Shown one piece after another: positions 16,600-25,872 of a stretch of DNA of 64,000 nucleotides. Every line of letters starts with the position of its first letter. The first letter of the stretch is position 1. The stretch covers positions 1 to 64,000 of the forward strand of contig JAYGDB010000039.1 of assembly GCA_046583095.1 (NCBI GenBank), read 5' to 3'. The notes beneath the pieces are model-generated. The model made no database searches and had not been told where the DNA came from. It was given only the letters and a program-made list of their open reading frames with translations. The stretch is from JAJDAN01 sp046583095 (GTDB lineage Bacteria; Myxococcota_A; UBA9160; UBA4427). The translations under genes and the position numbers were made by a program.

Positions 16600-18008
16600 T
16601 GTCCGGCGGGCTCCGATCCATCTCCCGGAAGGAGAGGCTCGGCGCCCGCCGGTGGGATGCCCTGATCCTGGGGAGTGGAATCCCGGCACTGGTGGCGGCA
16701 ACACGACTCGGGATGGCGGGACACCGCGTTCTCGTCGCAGAAGAGGACCGGACCCGGACCATCTTCCCCGGACTTCGCGAACCGTTCTTCCTGGCAGGCG
16801 CACGCGACCATGGTCTGCTCGACACCTGCCTGCGGGAGCTGACACTCCCGCTGATCGAACGACGACGCATCGAGAACGAGCACCTCTCGTTGCAGGTCAT
16901 CGCTCCCAACCTGCGGCTGGACGTCGCCGATCCGGGCATCACCGCCCAGGAATTCGTCGCCTGGGGTGTCGCGAAGCCCGACGTCGCGACGGGGATCGTG
17001 CGCGCGCTCTTGGAGGCTGCCGGGGCCGAGCGTCGCGCGATGATCGCCGCACCCGTAGTCCGCATGGGACGCCGCCTCACCCGCAGTCGCCCTGGCACAC
17101 AGGGCTCCCACGTTCGGGGGCTGCCCGCCGAGGCAGCACAACCCCCAGAAGCCGTCGCGCCGATCCTCGCCGCAGAGGTCCGGGCTCTCTCGAACCTGGG
17201 GGACACGATCCCGAGCCCCGAAGCCCGCGCGCGGCTGCTCGGATCGCTGCTCGCAGGCGGCGCAGGCTTCGGGGCGGATCCGCCCTGGCTGTCCGGGCTC
17301 CTGCGCCATCGCGCCGAGTCGGTCCACGTGGAGTTCCGTTCACTGCTTGGCTCTTTCGAGATCGTGGAGAACGAAGGCGAACCGGGTCTCCTAGCCGAGG
17401 GCGGCCCGCTATGGCTCGGACGCAGCCTCGTGATCGCGACCCCGGACACCTCGCTGGCTCGGATCATCGAGACCGACGCCTGGCCCAACTTCCTCGATCC
17501 CTCGCGCACCGCGCGCCGCCGGCTCGCGCTGCACCTTCGCTGCAAGACGGCCGCGCTGCCCGAGGGGATGGGCCGACGCCTCGTCCTGAGCGAGGACCCG
17601 GAGAGCCCCGACGGTCTCGGGCACGTCACCCTCTCGCTCTACGCCTCCGCCGAGTCGGCCACCAGCGTCGAAGTAGTCGCCCGCGCTGTGTTGCCGGGTG
17701 ACCCGCTGCGGGCGCAGGAAGACGAACTCCTGGCTTGCGAAGATCGGATCGAGGCCCGGGTTCGAACCTTGATCGCCGGCGCGGGCAAGAAACTCACTCG
17801 CCGCACGCTCAAGCGTCCCCTGTGGGACGACGACGACTGGCTCGAAGACCCTCCCCCGGGGCAGGGCTGGCCTGCGGAGATCGATCTGCGGGTCAATGCC
17901 AAGCCGCCGGTGTACCGTCTCGACCGCGCACGCATAGCCGGACTTGGGTTGGAGGGTGATCTGCTCCTAGGCTGGCGCGGCGGAGACGCCATCGCTGCGG
18001 AGCTCTAG
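16599..18008 (+). CDS. Putative FAD/NAD(P)-binding protein, function unknown
   Basis: A 469-residue protein. The N-terminus carries a Rossmann dinucleotide fold (ALILGSGIPALVAATRLGMAG, then HRVLVAEE, residues about 24-52) like phytoene desaturases and other amine-oxidase-type flavoproteins. The remainder shows no catalytic motif I recognise. A highly acidic DDDDWLEDPPPG segment lies near residue 410. The C-terminus ends with a strand and a glycine-rich turn (GDLLLGWRGGDAIAAEL), in the place where such flavoproteins close the FAD site. The GTG start overlaps the purM stop by one base, so translation is coupled to purM. An ABC exporter follows 67 bp later. A role in purine synthesis is not implied by sequence; an orphan oxidoreductase or carotenoid-type enzyme is equally possible. 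Confidence 0.75.
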   Translation: MSGGLRSISRKERLGARRWDALILGSGIPALVAATRLGMAGHRVLVAEEDRTRTIFPGLREPFFLAGARDHGLLDTCLRELTLPLIERRRIENEHLSLQVIAPNLRLDVADPGITAQEFVAWGVAKPDVATGIVRALLEAAGAERRAMIAAPVVRMGRRLTRSRPGTQGSHVRGLPAEAAQPPEAVAPILAAEVRALSNLGDTIPSPEARARLLGSLLAGGAGFGADPPWLSGLLRHRAESVHVEFRSLLGSFEIVENEGEPGLLAEGGPLWLGRSLVIATPDTSLARIIETDAWPNFLDPSRTARRRLALHLRCKTAALPEGMGRRLVLSEDPESPDGLGHVTLSLYASAESATSVEVVARAVLPGDPLRAQEDELLACEDRIEARVRTLIAGAGKKLTRRTLKRPLWDDDDWLEDPPPGQGWPAEIDLRVNAKPPVYRLDRARIAGLGLEGDLLLGWRGGDAIAAEL

Positions 18009-18075
18009 ATCCTCTCCGGGCCGACCGACCGGTCGCCCGACCCCCTCGAGCAAAGCACGGAAGTCCGGGGCCCGG

Positions 18076-19965
18076 GTGGCTTGGATGCAAGGGACGAACG
18101 TGGCGGCAGAGACGACGACAGCGAGGGCAGCAGCGACGCCTGGCGTCCGGGTTCATCCCGAGAACGGGGTGATCGGCCCGTTGTTCCGCATGCTCGCGTT
18201 CGCAAGGCCCTACCTGACGCCGATCGGGCTCGCCGCTGTCTTCAGCCTGCTCTTCTCCGCCGGGCGCTACGGCCGGGCCCTGCTCCTGAAGCCCGTGTTC
18301 GACAACGTGCTGCTGCCCGCCCAGGCAGGCGAGATCTCCGCCCCGTCCTTCGACAGCTTCGTTTCGATCTCGGCGAACGGACCGACGCCCCTGCAGTGGA
18401 TCGTGATCGGGGGCATCGGAATCGTCTTCGTGATGCCGATCGCGTCCTTCGCAAAATCCTACCTGCAGGCTTACGCGCTCGGCGCGATCTCGATGGACAT
18501 CAAGAAGGCCGTCGCGCAGAAGCTCCTGAGCCTTCCCCTCGCGTTCCACCGGCGCACGTCGAGTGGCGACACTCTCTCCCGCGCCCTGAACGATGCGACT
18601 CAGGCCGAGCAGGTCCTTCACCTCATCTTCAACGACTTCATGCTTGCCGCCACCATGGTGACGATCGGCGTCGCGAGCCTCTTCTTCATCTCCTGGCAAC
18701 TGGCCCTCGTGTCCCTGCTCTCGGCCCCTGCAATCGTCGGAGTGCTCGCCCTCTTCTCCCGGCGCATTCGAAGGACCGCCGCACGCCGGCAGATGCAGCT
18801 CAGTGAGGTGACCCAGCGTCTGGTCGCAATCCTCTCGGGCATCAAGGTCATCAAGGCCTTCAAGGGCGAAGAGATCGAGAACCGGGCCTTCGCCGGCGAG
18901 ACGCAGAAACTCTTCAAGCGCGTCATGAAGGTCGTCAAGAACCGTGTGCTGTCGCGCACCTTTGTCGAGATGCTGAACACCGGGATCGCCGTCGGCGTAC
19001 TGATCCTGGGAATGGTGCTCGTCCTGCAGCAGCGCTGGGGACTCACGGTTGGAGATCTCGCCGCCTTCACCACCGCCCTGGCCACCACCTACAAGCCGCT
19101 GAAGACCCTCTCCAGGGGCTGGGCAAGGCTGATGGATGCCCTGTCCTCCGCCGAGCGCTTCTTCGAGATCCTGGATGCGCCCGCGGAGTTGCCCGACGGC
19201 CCGGACGCAATCGAGATCACGGGCTTGCACGAGGGGATTCGCTTCGACCGGGTCAGCTACAGCTACGACCGCGAGGAGGTGCTGCGGGACATCACCCTCG
19301 ACGTTCGCGCCAACGAGGTGGTGGCGATCGTAGGCCGCACCGGGTCCGGCAAGACGACCCTGATGGATCTGCTGCTGCGCTTCGACGATCCCCAGACCGG
19401 CTCGATTCAGATCGACGGGGTCGACCTGCGCAACATCTCGCGGGACTCGTTCATTCGCCAGATCGCCGTCGTCACCCAGGACCCCTTCCTCTTCGACACC
19501 ACGATTCGCGAGAACATCAGCTACGGCCGTCCCGACGCGACGGAGGCGGAGATACTCGCCGCAGCGGCCGCCGCTCACGTCGACGAGTTCGTCGACCAGC
19601 TTCCCGACGGCTATGACACACCCGTTGGCGAGTTCGGCATGTTGCTCTCGGGCGGCCAGCGCCAGCGTATCACCATCGCGCGCGCGATCGTGAAGAACCC
19701 TGCCATCCTCGTCTTCGACGAGGCGACCAGCTCCCTCGATGCCAAGACCGAGCGAACCGTGCAGGACGCCATCGAGACCCTACGTGGCAGGCGCACCGTC
19801 TTCGTGGTCGCGCACCGCCTGTCGACGATCCGACACGCGGATCGGATCATCGTCCTCGAGCAGGGACGCGTCTCCCAGGAAGGCAGCCACGAGGAGCTGA
19901 TGGCCGAGAGTGGCCTGTACCAGGAGTTCGTCTCGCTGCAGACCGAGGCCGGCGAGCCCATCTAG
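18076..19965 (+). CDS. MsbA-type ABC exporter (homodimeric type IV half-transporter)
   Basis: A 629-residue half-transporter with six membrane helices in residues about 40-345 and an ATPase domain from about 385. Walker A is GRTGSGKTT, the signature LSGGQRQR, and Walker B ILVFDEATSSLD with intact catalytic glutamate, so it can work as a homodimer. Length and layout match lipid A flippase MsbA and related lipid or drug exporters. Given the adjoining LPS block, lipid A-core flipping is an attractive but unproven role. Starts at GTG 18076 or ATG 18085; neither has a strong ribosome site. Confidence 0.85.
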   Translation: MAWMQGTNVAAETTTARAAATPGVRVHPENGVIGPLFRMLAFARPYLTPIGLAAVFSLLFSAGRYGRALLLKPVFDNVLLPAQAGEISAPSFDSFVSISANGPTPLQWIVIGGIGIVFVMPIASFAKSYLQAYALGAISMDIKKAVAQKLLSLPLAFHRRTSSGDTLSRALNDATQAEQVLHLIFNDFMLAATMVTIGVASLFFISWQLALVSLLSAPAIVGVLALFSRRIRRTAARRQMQLSEVTQRLVAILSGIKVIKAFKGEEIENRAFAGETQKLFKRVMKVVKNRVLSRTFVEMLNTGIAVGVLILGMVLVLQQRWGLTVGDLAAFTTALATTYKPLKTLSRGWARLMDALSSAERFFEILDAPAELPDGPDAIEITGLHEGIRFDRVSYSYDREEVLRDITLDVRANEVVAIVGRTGSGKTTLMDLLLRFDDPQTGSIQIDGVDLRNISRDSFIRQIAVVTQDPFLFDTTIRENISYGRPDATEAEILAAAAAAHVDEFVDQLPDGYDTPVGEFGMLLSGGQRQRITIARAIVKNPAILVFDEATSSLDAKTERTVQDAIETLRGRRTVFVVAHRLSTIRHADRIIVLEQGRVSQEGSHEELMAESGLYQEFVSLQTEAGEPI

Positions 19966-19998
19966 CCCCACTCGCCGAGATCTGTGCCGGAGGAAGTG

Positions 19999-20817
19999 AT
20001 GGACGGAAGAGACGTAAGCTACGACGTCGACGGCCGGGTTGCCCTCGTCACGCTCAACCGCGCTCGCTACCGCAATGCGCAGAGCTGGCGGCTTCTGGAC
20101 GAGCTCGATGAGGCGCTCGACGCTGCGCAGGACGACCAGGAGGTCCGCGTCGTTGTCGTCCGGGGGGACGGCGAGCACTTCTCGGCCGGACACGACCTCG
20201 GCACGCCCGAGCAGATCGAGGACCTGCGTGCACGCGACGTCCCAGCGGTCGGAATCGCGGAGTACGAGGCGTTCCGCAAGTAAAACCTCGATCTCACGCT
20301 CAAGTGGCGCAACCACCCGAAGCCGACGGTCGCGATGGTGCGCGGTTACTGCATCTACGGAGGCTGGATGATCGCGGCGGCGATGGACATCATCTTCGCA
20401 TCGCCATCCGCCCGCTTTCTCGCGGGCCAGGTCGAGTACCTGTCGGCGCCGTTCGACGTAGGCTTCCGCAAGGCGAAGGAATTGCTCTTCGAGAGCCGCT
20501 TCATCGACGCCAAAGAGGCACACGCTCTGGGCTTCGTGAACCGGGTGATCGACGATGAATCCCTCGAGCAGGAGACCCTGGCTTGGGCGCACCGAGTCGG
20601 AGAAAACGGCTACGGCAACCTGCGAATGGCCAAGCTCGCGGTGAACAAGATGCAGGACCTGGTGGGCTTCAGCGCCGCGATGGAGGCGGCGTTTTCCGAC
20701 TACCTCGTCGTCGCGCGGATGGGCGGCCACCCAGCAAAGCCACCGGCGAAAAAACGCCTTGCCGGCGTCGACCTGGCGCTCAAGGGAAGCCGAGGGGAGA
20801 GGGCGGGCCAGGACTGA
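19999..20817 (+). pseudogene. Enoyl-CoA hydratase/isomerase family gene interrupted by an in-frame TAA
   Basis: The reading frame runs from ATG 19999 (GGAGG 5 bases upstream) through the crotonase fold to TGA at 20815, but codon 95 (20281-20283) is TAA. The protein continues in the same frame across it: ...EYEAFRK, stop, NLDLTLKWRNHPKPTVAMVRGY... with no shift. The second half contains the crotonase GYCIYGGW oxyanion loop and the dimer helix region. A tyrosine or another residue is expected at the stop, so a single base change (for example TAC to TAA) explains it. As written, the gene yields a truncated 94-residue N-part. A recent nonsense mutation or a sequencing/assembly error are the main options. 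A separate start for the C-part (GTG/ATG near 20335) would lack the fold's first half. Confidence 0.8.
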
Positions 20818-20892
20818 GCAGCGGTTTCACGCCACCCGGAGCGCACTCACCGGACCGGCTCGGATTGCCTTGGCCAGACCTCGCGAACTTCC

Positions 20893-21669
20893 TCAGGCAC
20901 GAGAGTCTCCACCCGACGGCCGTCGCACATGCTCCCACAGCTTCGCGTACTTGAGGAAAACCGAGTAGCCGATCGCGCACGCCACCAGCAAGCCGACCGT
21001 TCCATCCAGGAAGCCACGCTTGAGCACGTAGCTGCGCAGGAAGCGTGCCGGGGGGCGCAGCACCAGATCCAACAGGCGAGCCTGCCGGCCTTCCGCGTAG
21101 AGGGCTTCGGCGGCCTGACTCGAGTGGCTGTGAATCCGCTCGATCTGGTCCGCGAGATCGCGATAGCTGTAGTGGTAGAGGTCCCCTTCCAGGCGGGAGA
21201 CGGCTCCTTCCACCTCGGCCCGACCGTGGGGATTGCGGCCGACCCAACGAGACTGCGAGCGCTCGAAGAGGCGCAGCTTCCAGTCCGGATGCCAGTCGCC
21301 GTGCCTGACCCAACGACCGAGGTGCCACGCCACGCGGTTCATCTCGTATCCCACAGCGTCGGGCTTCACCACCACATCGCGAATCGACTGGGCCAACTCC
21401 GGACTGACGACCTCGTCCGCATCGATGCTCAGCAGCCAGTTCCCGGTCGCGAGTCCGGACGTGAACCGCTTCTGTTCGAGATCCCCTCCGTAGGGATGTA
21501 CCTCGACCCGGGTGGCGAGCTCGGTGGCGATCTTCTCGGTCTGGTCGCGGCTCTTGGCATCGACGACCACGATGACCTCGTCCGCGAACGCGATCGATTC
21601 GAGGCAGCGCGCGAGCGTGCCCTCGTCGTCGCACGCCATCACGCAGGCGCTGAGCCTATGCGCGGACAC
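20893..21669 (-). CDS. Family 2 glycosyltransferase, WaaE/KdtX-like LPS core enzyme
   Basis: A 258-residue GT2 enzyme that probably adds a sugar (often glucose onto heptose) to the LPS inner core at the inner membrane. The GT-A fold begins SACVMACDDEGTLARCLES and carries the DXD motif in LLSIDADEVVS near residue 85. WHLGRWVRHGDWHPDWKLRLF and the YSYRDLADQIERIHSHS stretch are typical of the WaaE/KdtX group. A hydrophobic helix near residues 220-240 suggests membrane association. The ATG at 21669 lies inside the end of rel (14-bp overlap), so it is the last gene of the rel-gmk operon. Confidence 0.85.
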   Translation of the reverse strand: MSAHRLSACVMACDDEGTLARCLESIAFADEVIVVVDAKSRDQTEKIATELATRVEVHPYGGDLEQKRFTSGLATGNWLLSIDADEVVSPELAQSIRDVVVKPDAVGYEMNRVAWHLGRWVRHGDWHPDWKLRLFERSQSRWVGRNPHGRAEVEGAVSRLEGDLYHYSYRDLADQIERIHSHSSQAAEALYAEGRQARLLDLVLRPPARFLRSYVLKRGFLDGTVGLLVACAIGYSVFLKYAKLWEHVRRPSGGDSRA

Positions 21670-23824
21670 GCTCCACCGACCGCACGCCCTTCACGCGCTG
21701 GATCTCCTTCATGACCTCGTTGAGGGCGCCCAGGTCGGTCACCCACAGCTCGAAGCTCTGGATCGCGTTCGCGCCCTGGGTCGTGATAGTAGCGGCACCG
21801 ATGTTGATGCCGGCCGCCGAGATCGACTTCGTCACCTTCGCGAGGATCCCCGGCTGATCGACGGTGGTCACCCGAACCTTGATGGGTCGTGCATCCACCG
21901 CCCCGTCATCCCACTGGACGTCGATTCGCCGCTCCGGATCGAGTTCGAAGACCCGCGGACAATCGCGGACGTGCACGGTAACCCCGCGGCCCCGGGTCAC
22001 GAAGCCAATCGCGTCATCGCCAGGGAGCGGGTTGCAGCAACCGCCGAAGCGGACCAGGACGTCCGGCAGACCCGATACCCGGATACCCCGATCGGAGTCG
22101 CCGACATCGGTGCGCTTCTCCCGCCGGAAGAGACTCCGGAGCCGCGAGGGCGCGGGCTCGGGCTCGGGCGGCGACGTCTCCCCGCGCAGCTTCTCGAGAA
22201 TGCTGGCCGCCGAGACCTTCCCATAACCCACCGCCGAGAAAAGCTCGTCGACCGTACCGCGACGGAAGTCCTTCCGGGCGAGCTCCGCGAGCTCCCTTCC
22301 CTTGAGCATCGACGCAAAGGCCATCTTCTGCTTGCGGCATTCGCGCTCGAGCACGTCGCGACCGAGTTGGATCGCGGCTGCTTGTCCTTGGGCCCGAAGC
22401 GCGTGGCGAATGCGCGTACGCGCCTTCCCGGAAGCCACGAACTCGAGCCAGTCCTTCCGCGGGAACTGCCGGGGACTGGTCTGGATCTCCACCGTGTCGC
22501 CGTTGTGCAGCACATGCCGAAGGGGAACTTGCTTGCCGTTCACCTTGGCGCCACCGCATTGATCTCCCACCTCGCTGTGGATCGCATACGCGAAGTCCAG
22601 GGGGGTCGCGCGCTGGGGCAGCGTTACCACCTCGCCGGTCGGCGTGAACACGAAGACCTCGTCGGGGAAGAGATCCACCTTGACGGCATCGAGAAATTCA
22701 TGGGGGTCTGCAAGATCGCGCTGCCACTCGAGCAACTGGCGGAGCCAGGCGAACTTCGCCTCGTCCTGACTGCCGGTATCGATGCGTCCCTCCTTATACT
22801 TCCAGTGGGCCGCGATGCCGAGTTCGGCGTCGCGATGCATCTCCTCGCTACGGATCTGCACCTCCATGCGCTCGCCGTAGGAACCGATCACGGTGGTGTG
22901 AAGCGACTGGTAGCCGTTCGGTTTCGGAAGGGCGATGTAGTCCTTGAAGCGCGCGGGCACTGGGCGCCACATGCTGTGGACCGTGCCGAGCGCTGCATAG
23001 CAGCCCTCTGGCGAACCCCCGCCGAGCACGATCCGGAACGCGATCATGTCGTAGATCTCGTCCAGGCTGAGGCCCTGGCTCTCCATCTTCGCGTGGATCG
23101 ACGCGAAGTCCTTGAGGCGACCGGTCACCTCGACTTCCACGTCCGCCCCTACGAGCTTCGCGGAGATCTCGCTGATCACTTCCTCTATGTATTTCTCGCG
23201 CTCAGCCCGGTTGCCCGCCAACTGCTTCTCGAATTCCTCGACGACGTGCGGATGCAGGATGCGGAACGCGAGCGCCTCGAGATCCTGCTTCATCCAGTGG
23301 ATCCCGAGCCGGTGTGCCAGCGGGACGTAGATGTCCATCGTCTCCTGGGCGATACGACGGGCGGAGTCCTCGTCCATGAAGTCGAGGGTGCGCATGTTGT
23401 GGAGCCGGTCTGCGAGTTTGATCAGCAGGATCCGGATGTCCTCGGACATGGCGAGGAGCATCTTCCGGAAGTTCTCGGCCTGGCGGTGGCGGGCGGAGGT
23501 GAACTCGATCCGAGCGATCTTGGTCAGGCCCTCCACCAGGAAGGCGACCTGGTCGCCGAAGAGGCGGACCAGTTCCTCGCGCGTCGTCAGGGTGTCTTCC
23601 AGGGTGTCGTGGAGGAGTCCGGCTACGACGGTGACGTCATCGACTCGCATCTGCACCAGGATCCCGGCCACCTCCAGCGGGTGGACGAGATAGGGCTCTC
23701 CGGAGAGCCGCTCCTGGCCTTCGTGAACCTTGGCGGAGAACACGTAGGCCCGCTGCAGCAACTCCAGGTCGACACCCGAGTTGTACTCGAGCATCTGGTC
23801 GGCGATGTCGTTGAATCGCAGCAT
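21656..23824 (-). CDS. rel: Bifunctional (p)ppGpp synthetase/hydrolase Rel (RelA/SpoT homologue)
   Basis: A 722-residue stringent-response enzyme that makes and degrades (p)ppGpp. The hydrolase domain is intact (HPLEVAG and LLHDTLED, HD pair at residues 72-73). The synthetase domain carries RFKDYIALPKPNGYQSLHT, i.e. the RXKD motif of bifunctional enzymes rather than EXDD of RelA-only forms. A TGS domain (VFVFTPTGEVVTLP), the CC-type zinc region (FGGCCNPLPGD) and a C-terminal ACT domain follow. The start is the ATG at 23824 (MLRFNDIAD) with GAGG about 9 bases upstream; the open frame further upstream is non-homologous. No EXDD-type paralogue is in the window, so this may be the only long RSH protein. 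Confidence 0.95.
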   Translation of the reverse strand: MLRFNDIADQMLEYNSGVDLELLQRAYVFSAKVHEGQERLSGEPYLVHPLEVAGILVQMRVDDVTVVAGLLHDTLEDTLTTREELVRLFGDQVAFLVEGLTKIARIEFTSARHRQAENFRKMLLAMSEDIRILLIKLADRLHNMRTLDFMDEDSARRIAQETMDIYVPLAHRLGIHWMKQDLEALAFRILHPHVVEEFEKQLAGNRAEREKYIEEVISEISAKLVGADVEVEVTGRLKDFASIHAKMESQGLSLDEIYDMIAFRIVLGGGSPEGCYAALGTVHSMWRPVPARFKDYIALPKPNGYQSLHTTVIGSYGERMEVQIRSEEMHRDAELGIAAHWKYKEGRIDTGSQDEAKFAWLRQLLEWQRDLADPHEFLDAVKVDLFPDEVFVFTPTGEVVTLPQRATPLDFAYAIHSEVGDQCGGAKVNGKQVPLRHVLHNGDTVEIQTSPRQFPRKDWLEFVASGKARTRIRHALRAQGQAAAIQLGRDVLERECRKQKMAFASMLKGRELAELARKDFRRGTVDELFSAVGYGKVSAASILEKLRGETSPPEPEPAPSRLRSLFRREKRTDVGDSDRGIRVSGLPDVLVRFGGCCNPLPGDDAIGFVTRGRGVTVHVRDCPRVFELDPERRIDVQWDDGAVDARPIKVRVTTVDQPGILAKVTKSISAAGINIGAATITTQGANAIQSFELWVTDLGALNEVMKEIQRVKGVRSVERVRA

Positions 23825-23885
23825 CGCGACTGGCCTCGAATTTCTCTTGTAGATCGGGACGTTGAAATCAGACCCAAGGTACCGG

Positions 23886-23897
23886 CGGCACGTGCCG
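23886..23897. other. 12-bp perfect palindrome in the gmk-rel gap
   Basis: CGGCACGTGCCG lies in the 152-bp gap between gmk and rel, about 60 bases upstream of the rel ATG. It could be a regulator site or part of a small hairpin. No T-run follows. No gene is seen in the gap. Confidence 0.3.
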
Positions 23898-23976
23898 GGA
23901 TCAAACCGCCTCGACTCGCGGCGAATTCCGTGGACTCTACCGGCCGCCGATTCGCGGTCTTTTGGCGCGCAAGTCC

Positions 23977-24642
23977 CTACGGAGCCTCTCGCTCCGGATC
24001 GGTCGCACGCCGCCACGCCTTGAACACCGCCGAGCGCGCGTACCGCTCCCGTACCTCGGCAGTCTGCCCGATTCGCTCGGCCTCGATCACGTCGAGCACG
24101 CTGCCAACGGCTGTATCGAGATCGTCGTTCACCACCGCGTAGTCGAAGAACTCGATGGCCTCGAGTTCCTGCTCGGCGATCGCGAGGCGCTTGGCGATCG
24201 TCTCCTCGGTGTCGGTGCCGCGGTCTCGCAAGCGGTCCCGGAGCGTGGGCATTTCGGGCGGCAGCAAGAAGATGAAGCACGCGTCTCGGCGGCGCTCGCG
24301 GAACTGTCGTGCGCCCTTCACCTCGATCTCGACGAGCAGGTCCCAGCCTTCGGCTAGTGGACTCTCGAGCGCCTCCCAGCTGGTGCCGTAGAGGTTGTCG
24401 CCGTACTCCGCATACTCGAGGAACGCGTCGCTCGTAACCAGCTCGCGAAACCGCTCGTTGTCGACGAAGTGGTAGTCGATCCCATCGCGCTCGTTCTCTC
24501 GCGGCTTGCGCGTGGTGTGAGAGACCGAGAAGCGCAGCCGTGGATCACGCTCGAGGAGAGCGCGGCAGACGGTGGTCTTGCCGGTACCCGATGGCGCCGC
24601 GATCACGAAGGGGCGACCGCGTGCACCCGCCCGTTCGGTCAC
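23977..24642 (-). CDS. gmk: Guanylate kinase
   Basis: Phosphorylates GMP to GDP with ATP. The 221-residue protein has the P-loop APSGTGKTT at residues 16-24, the GMP-binding SVSHTTRKPRENERDGIDYHF stretch, and EYAEYGDNLYGTS. Length and order match bacterial Gmk, with a short charged C-terminal tail. The start ATG overlaps the remA stop by 4 bp. The gene order yicC-remA-gmk-rel is a conserved arrangement that links purine nucleotides to (p)ppGpp metabolism. Confidence 0.95.
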   Translation of the reverse strand: MTERAGARGRPFVIAAPSGTGKTTVCRALLERDPRLRFSVSHTTRKPRENERDGIDYHFVDNERFRELVTSDAFLEYAEYGDNLYGTSWEALESPLAEGWDLLVEIEVKGARQFRERRRDACFIFLLPPEMPTLRDRLRDRGTDTEETIAKRLAIAEQELEAIEFFDYAVVNDDLDTAVGSVLDVIEAERIGQTAEVRERYARSAVFKAWRRATDPEREAP

Positions 24643-24887
24643 GCGCCGCGGGCCTCCTCGTCCGGCACGAGACGGGCCGCGAGTGTCTCGGGATTGATGG
24701 CAGACAAGATCACGTGGTCGCTGTCCGTCACAAGGATCGAGCGCGTGCGGCGTCCCTGGGTGGCGTCGACGAGCTTACCCCGCTCGGTCGCGTCCTCGCG
24801 CAGACGGCGCATCGGCGAGGACTGCGGCGAAACGACCGCGATCACGCGGGACGCAATCACGAGGTTCCCATAGCCGACGTTGAGCAT
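24639..24887 (-). CDS. remA: RemA/DUF370-family regulatory protein
   Basis: A small protein of the DUF370 family: LNVGYGNLVIASRVIAVVSPQSSP, then RRLREDATERGKLVDATQGRRTRSIL and TDSDHVILSAINPETLAARL. In Bacillus RemA is a DNA-binding activator of biofilm matrix genes; in Gram-negatives its role is unclear. The 82-residue form starts at ATG 24887 (MLNVGYGN), as in most family members. An in-frame GTG lies 5 codons upstream, and a TTG at 24989 overlapping yicC would add 34 low-complexity residues, so the start is uncertain. The stop overlaps gmk by 4 bp. Confidence 0.88.
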   Translation of the reverse strand: MLNVGYGNLVIASRVIAVVSPQSSPMRRLREDATERGKLVDATQGRRTRSILVTDSDHVILSAINPETLAARLVPDEEARGA

Positions 24888-24981
24888 ATGCGGGGCACTC
24901 ACTCCGGTCCCGCGCCTCGCCGGCTCCACCTTTTTCGGGACGAGGGGACGCGCTTCCTTCGGCACTCGTGATTGCGGGGAA

Positions 24982-25872
24982 CTACTCAATGTTCTGCACC
25001 TGTTCGCGGATGCGCTCGAGCTCGGTCTTCAGATCGACGACTTGGTGGGCGATATCGGCGTCGTTTGCCTTCGAGCCGATGGTGTTCGTCTCGCGCCCCA
25101 TCTCCTGAAGAAGGAAGTCGAGCTGCCTTCCGACGGCGATCCCCGCACCCGATCCGTCGAGCACTCCCACGAACTGCTCTATGTGACTTCGCATTCGCAC
25201 AAGCTCCTCCGTGATGTCCAGACGATCCGCCGCGATCACGATCTCCTGGTGCAGCCGTGCCTCGTCGAGCAGGCCCGTTTCGACTTCGAGTTTCTCCATC
25301 CGCCGCTTCAACTTGTCGCGAACTGCCTCCACGACACCTCCGGCACGGACGCCGACCGACTCGATCAGCGCCGCGACCGCCTCAAGACTCTGGCGAATCT
25401 CGCGCTCGAGATTATTCCCCTCGCGCAGGCGCATCGCATCGACCTGGGCGAGGGCCTCATCGACAGCCTGGACGACCGCAGCGGCCAGGTTCTCGGGATC
25501 AATCTCACGCTCGACGAAGCGAGCGACTCCGGGAAGCGCGAGGAGCTCTGCAACTCGTAGACCGCCCTCGAGCCCGTGGGCATCGGTGAGCTCTCGCGCG
25601 GCATCGACGAGCTGACCGGCTGCGTCCAGATCGATCTCCAGGCTGGGTGGTGAGGTGACCCCCGCGGCCATCGCAACCATGGCGTCGACCTTGCCGCGCT
25701 TCAGAGTCTCCTGGACACGTGACTTGATCTGCATCTCGCTCTCGGCCAAGGAGCGCGGCAACCGCGCACGGACGTCCAGGTGCCGGTGGTTGACCGTTCG
25801 GATCTCAACCTCGTAGGGAACGCCGTCGACCTCGAAGGCCGCCCGGCCGAACCCTGTCATGCTCCGGATCAA
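24982..25872 (-). CDS. yicC: YicC-family endoribonuclease
   Basis: A 296-residue YicC/DUF1732 protein. The family includes E. coli YicC, reported as an RNA endonuclease. It begins MIRSMTGFGRA as the family does, contains EIRTVNHRHLDV near residue 22, and ends with the conserved block DFLLQEMGRETNTIGSKAND and TELERIREQVQNIE. The start is TTG 25872, overlapping the hldA stop (TTGA). It is the first of the yicC-remA-gmk-rel set and is coupled to the LPS heptose genes upstream. Confidence 0.93.
   Translation of the reverse strand: MIRSMTGFGRAAFEVDGVPYEVEIRTVNHRHLDVRARLPRSLAESEMQIKSRVQETLKRGKVDAMVAMAAGVTSPPSLEIDLDAAGQLVDAARELTDAHGLEGGLRVAELLALPGVARFVEREIDPENLAAAVVQAVDEALAQVDAMRLREGNNLEREIRQSLEAVAALIESVGVRAGGVVEAVRDKLKRRMEKLEVETGLLDEARLHQEIVIAADRLDITEELVRMRSHIEQFVGVLDGSGAGIAVGRQLDFLLQEMGRETNTIGSKANDADIAHQVVDLKTELERIREQVQNIE

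Noticed and set aside
20281..20283. TAA recoding in the enoyl-CoA hydratase gene
   Set aside because: Known stop recoding uses TGA (selenocysteine) or TAG (pyrrolysine); there is no reason for TAA, and every other gene here ends normally at TAA, TAG or TGA.
21512..24142. An 876-codon forward frame opposite rel
   Set aside because: Antisense to a complete Rel with all catalytic motifs; the product has repetitive charged composition and no homology.
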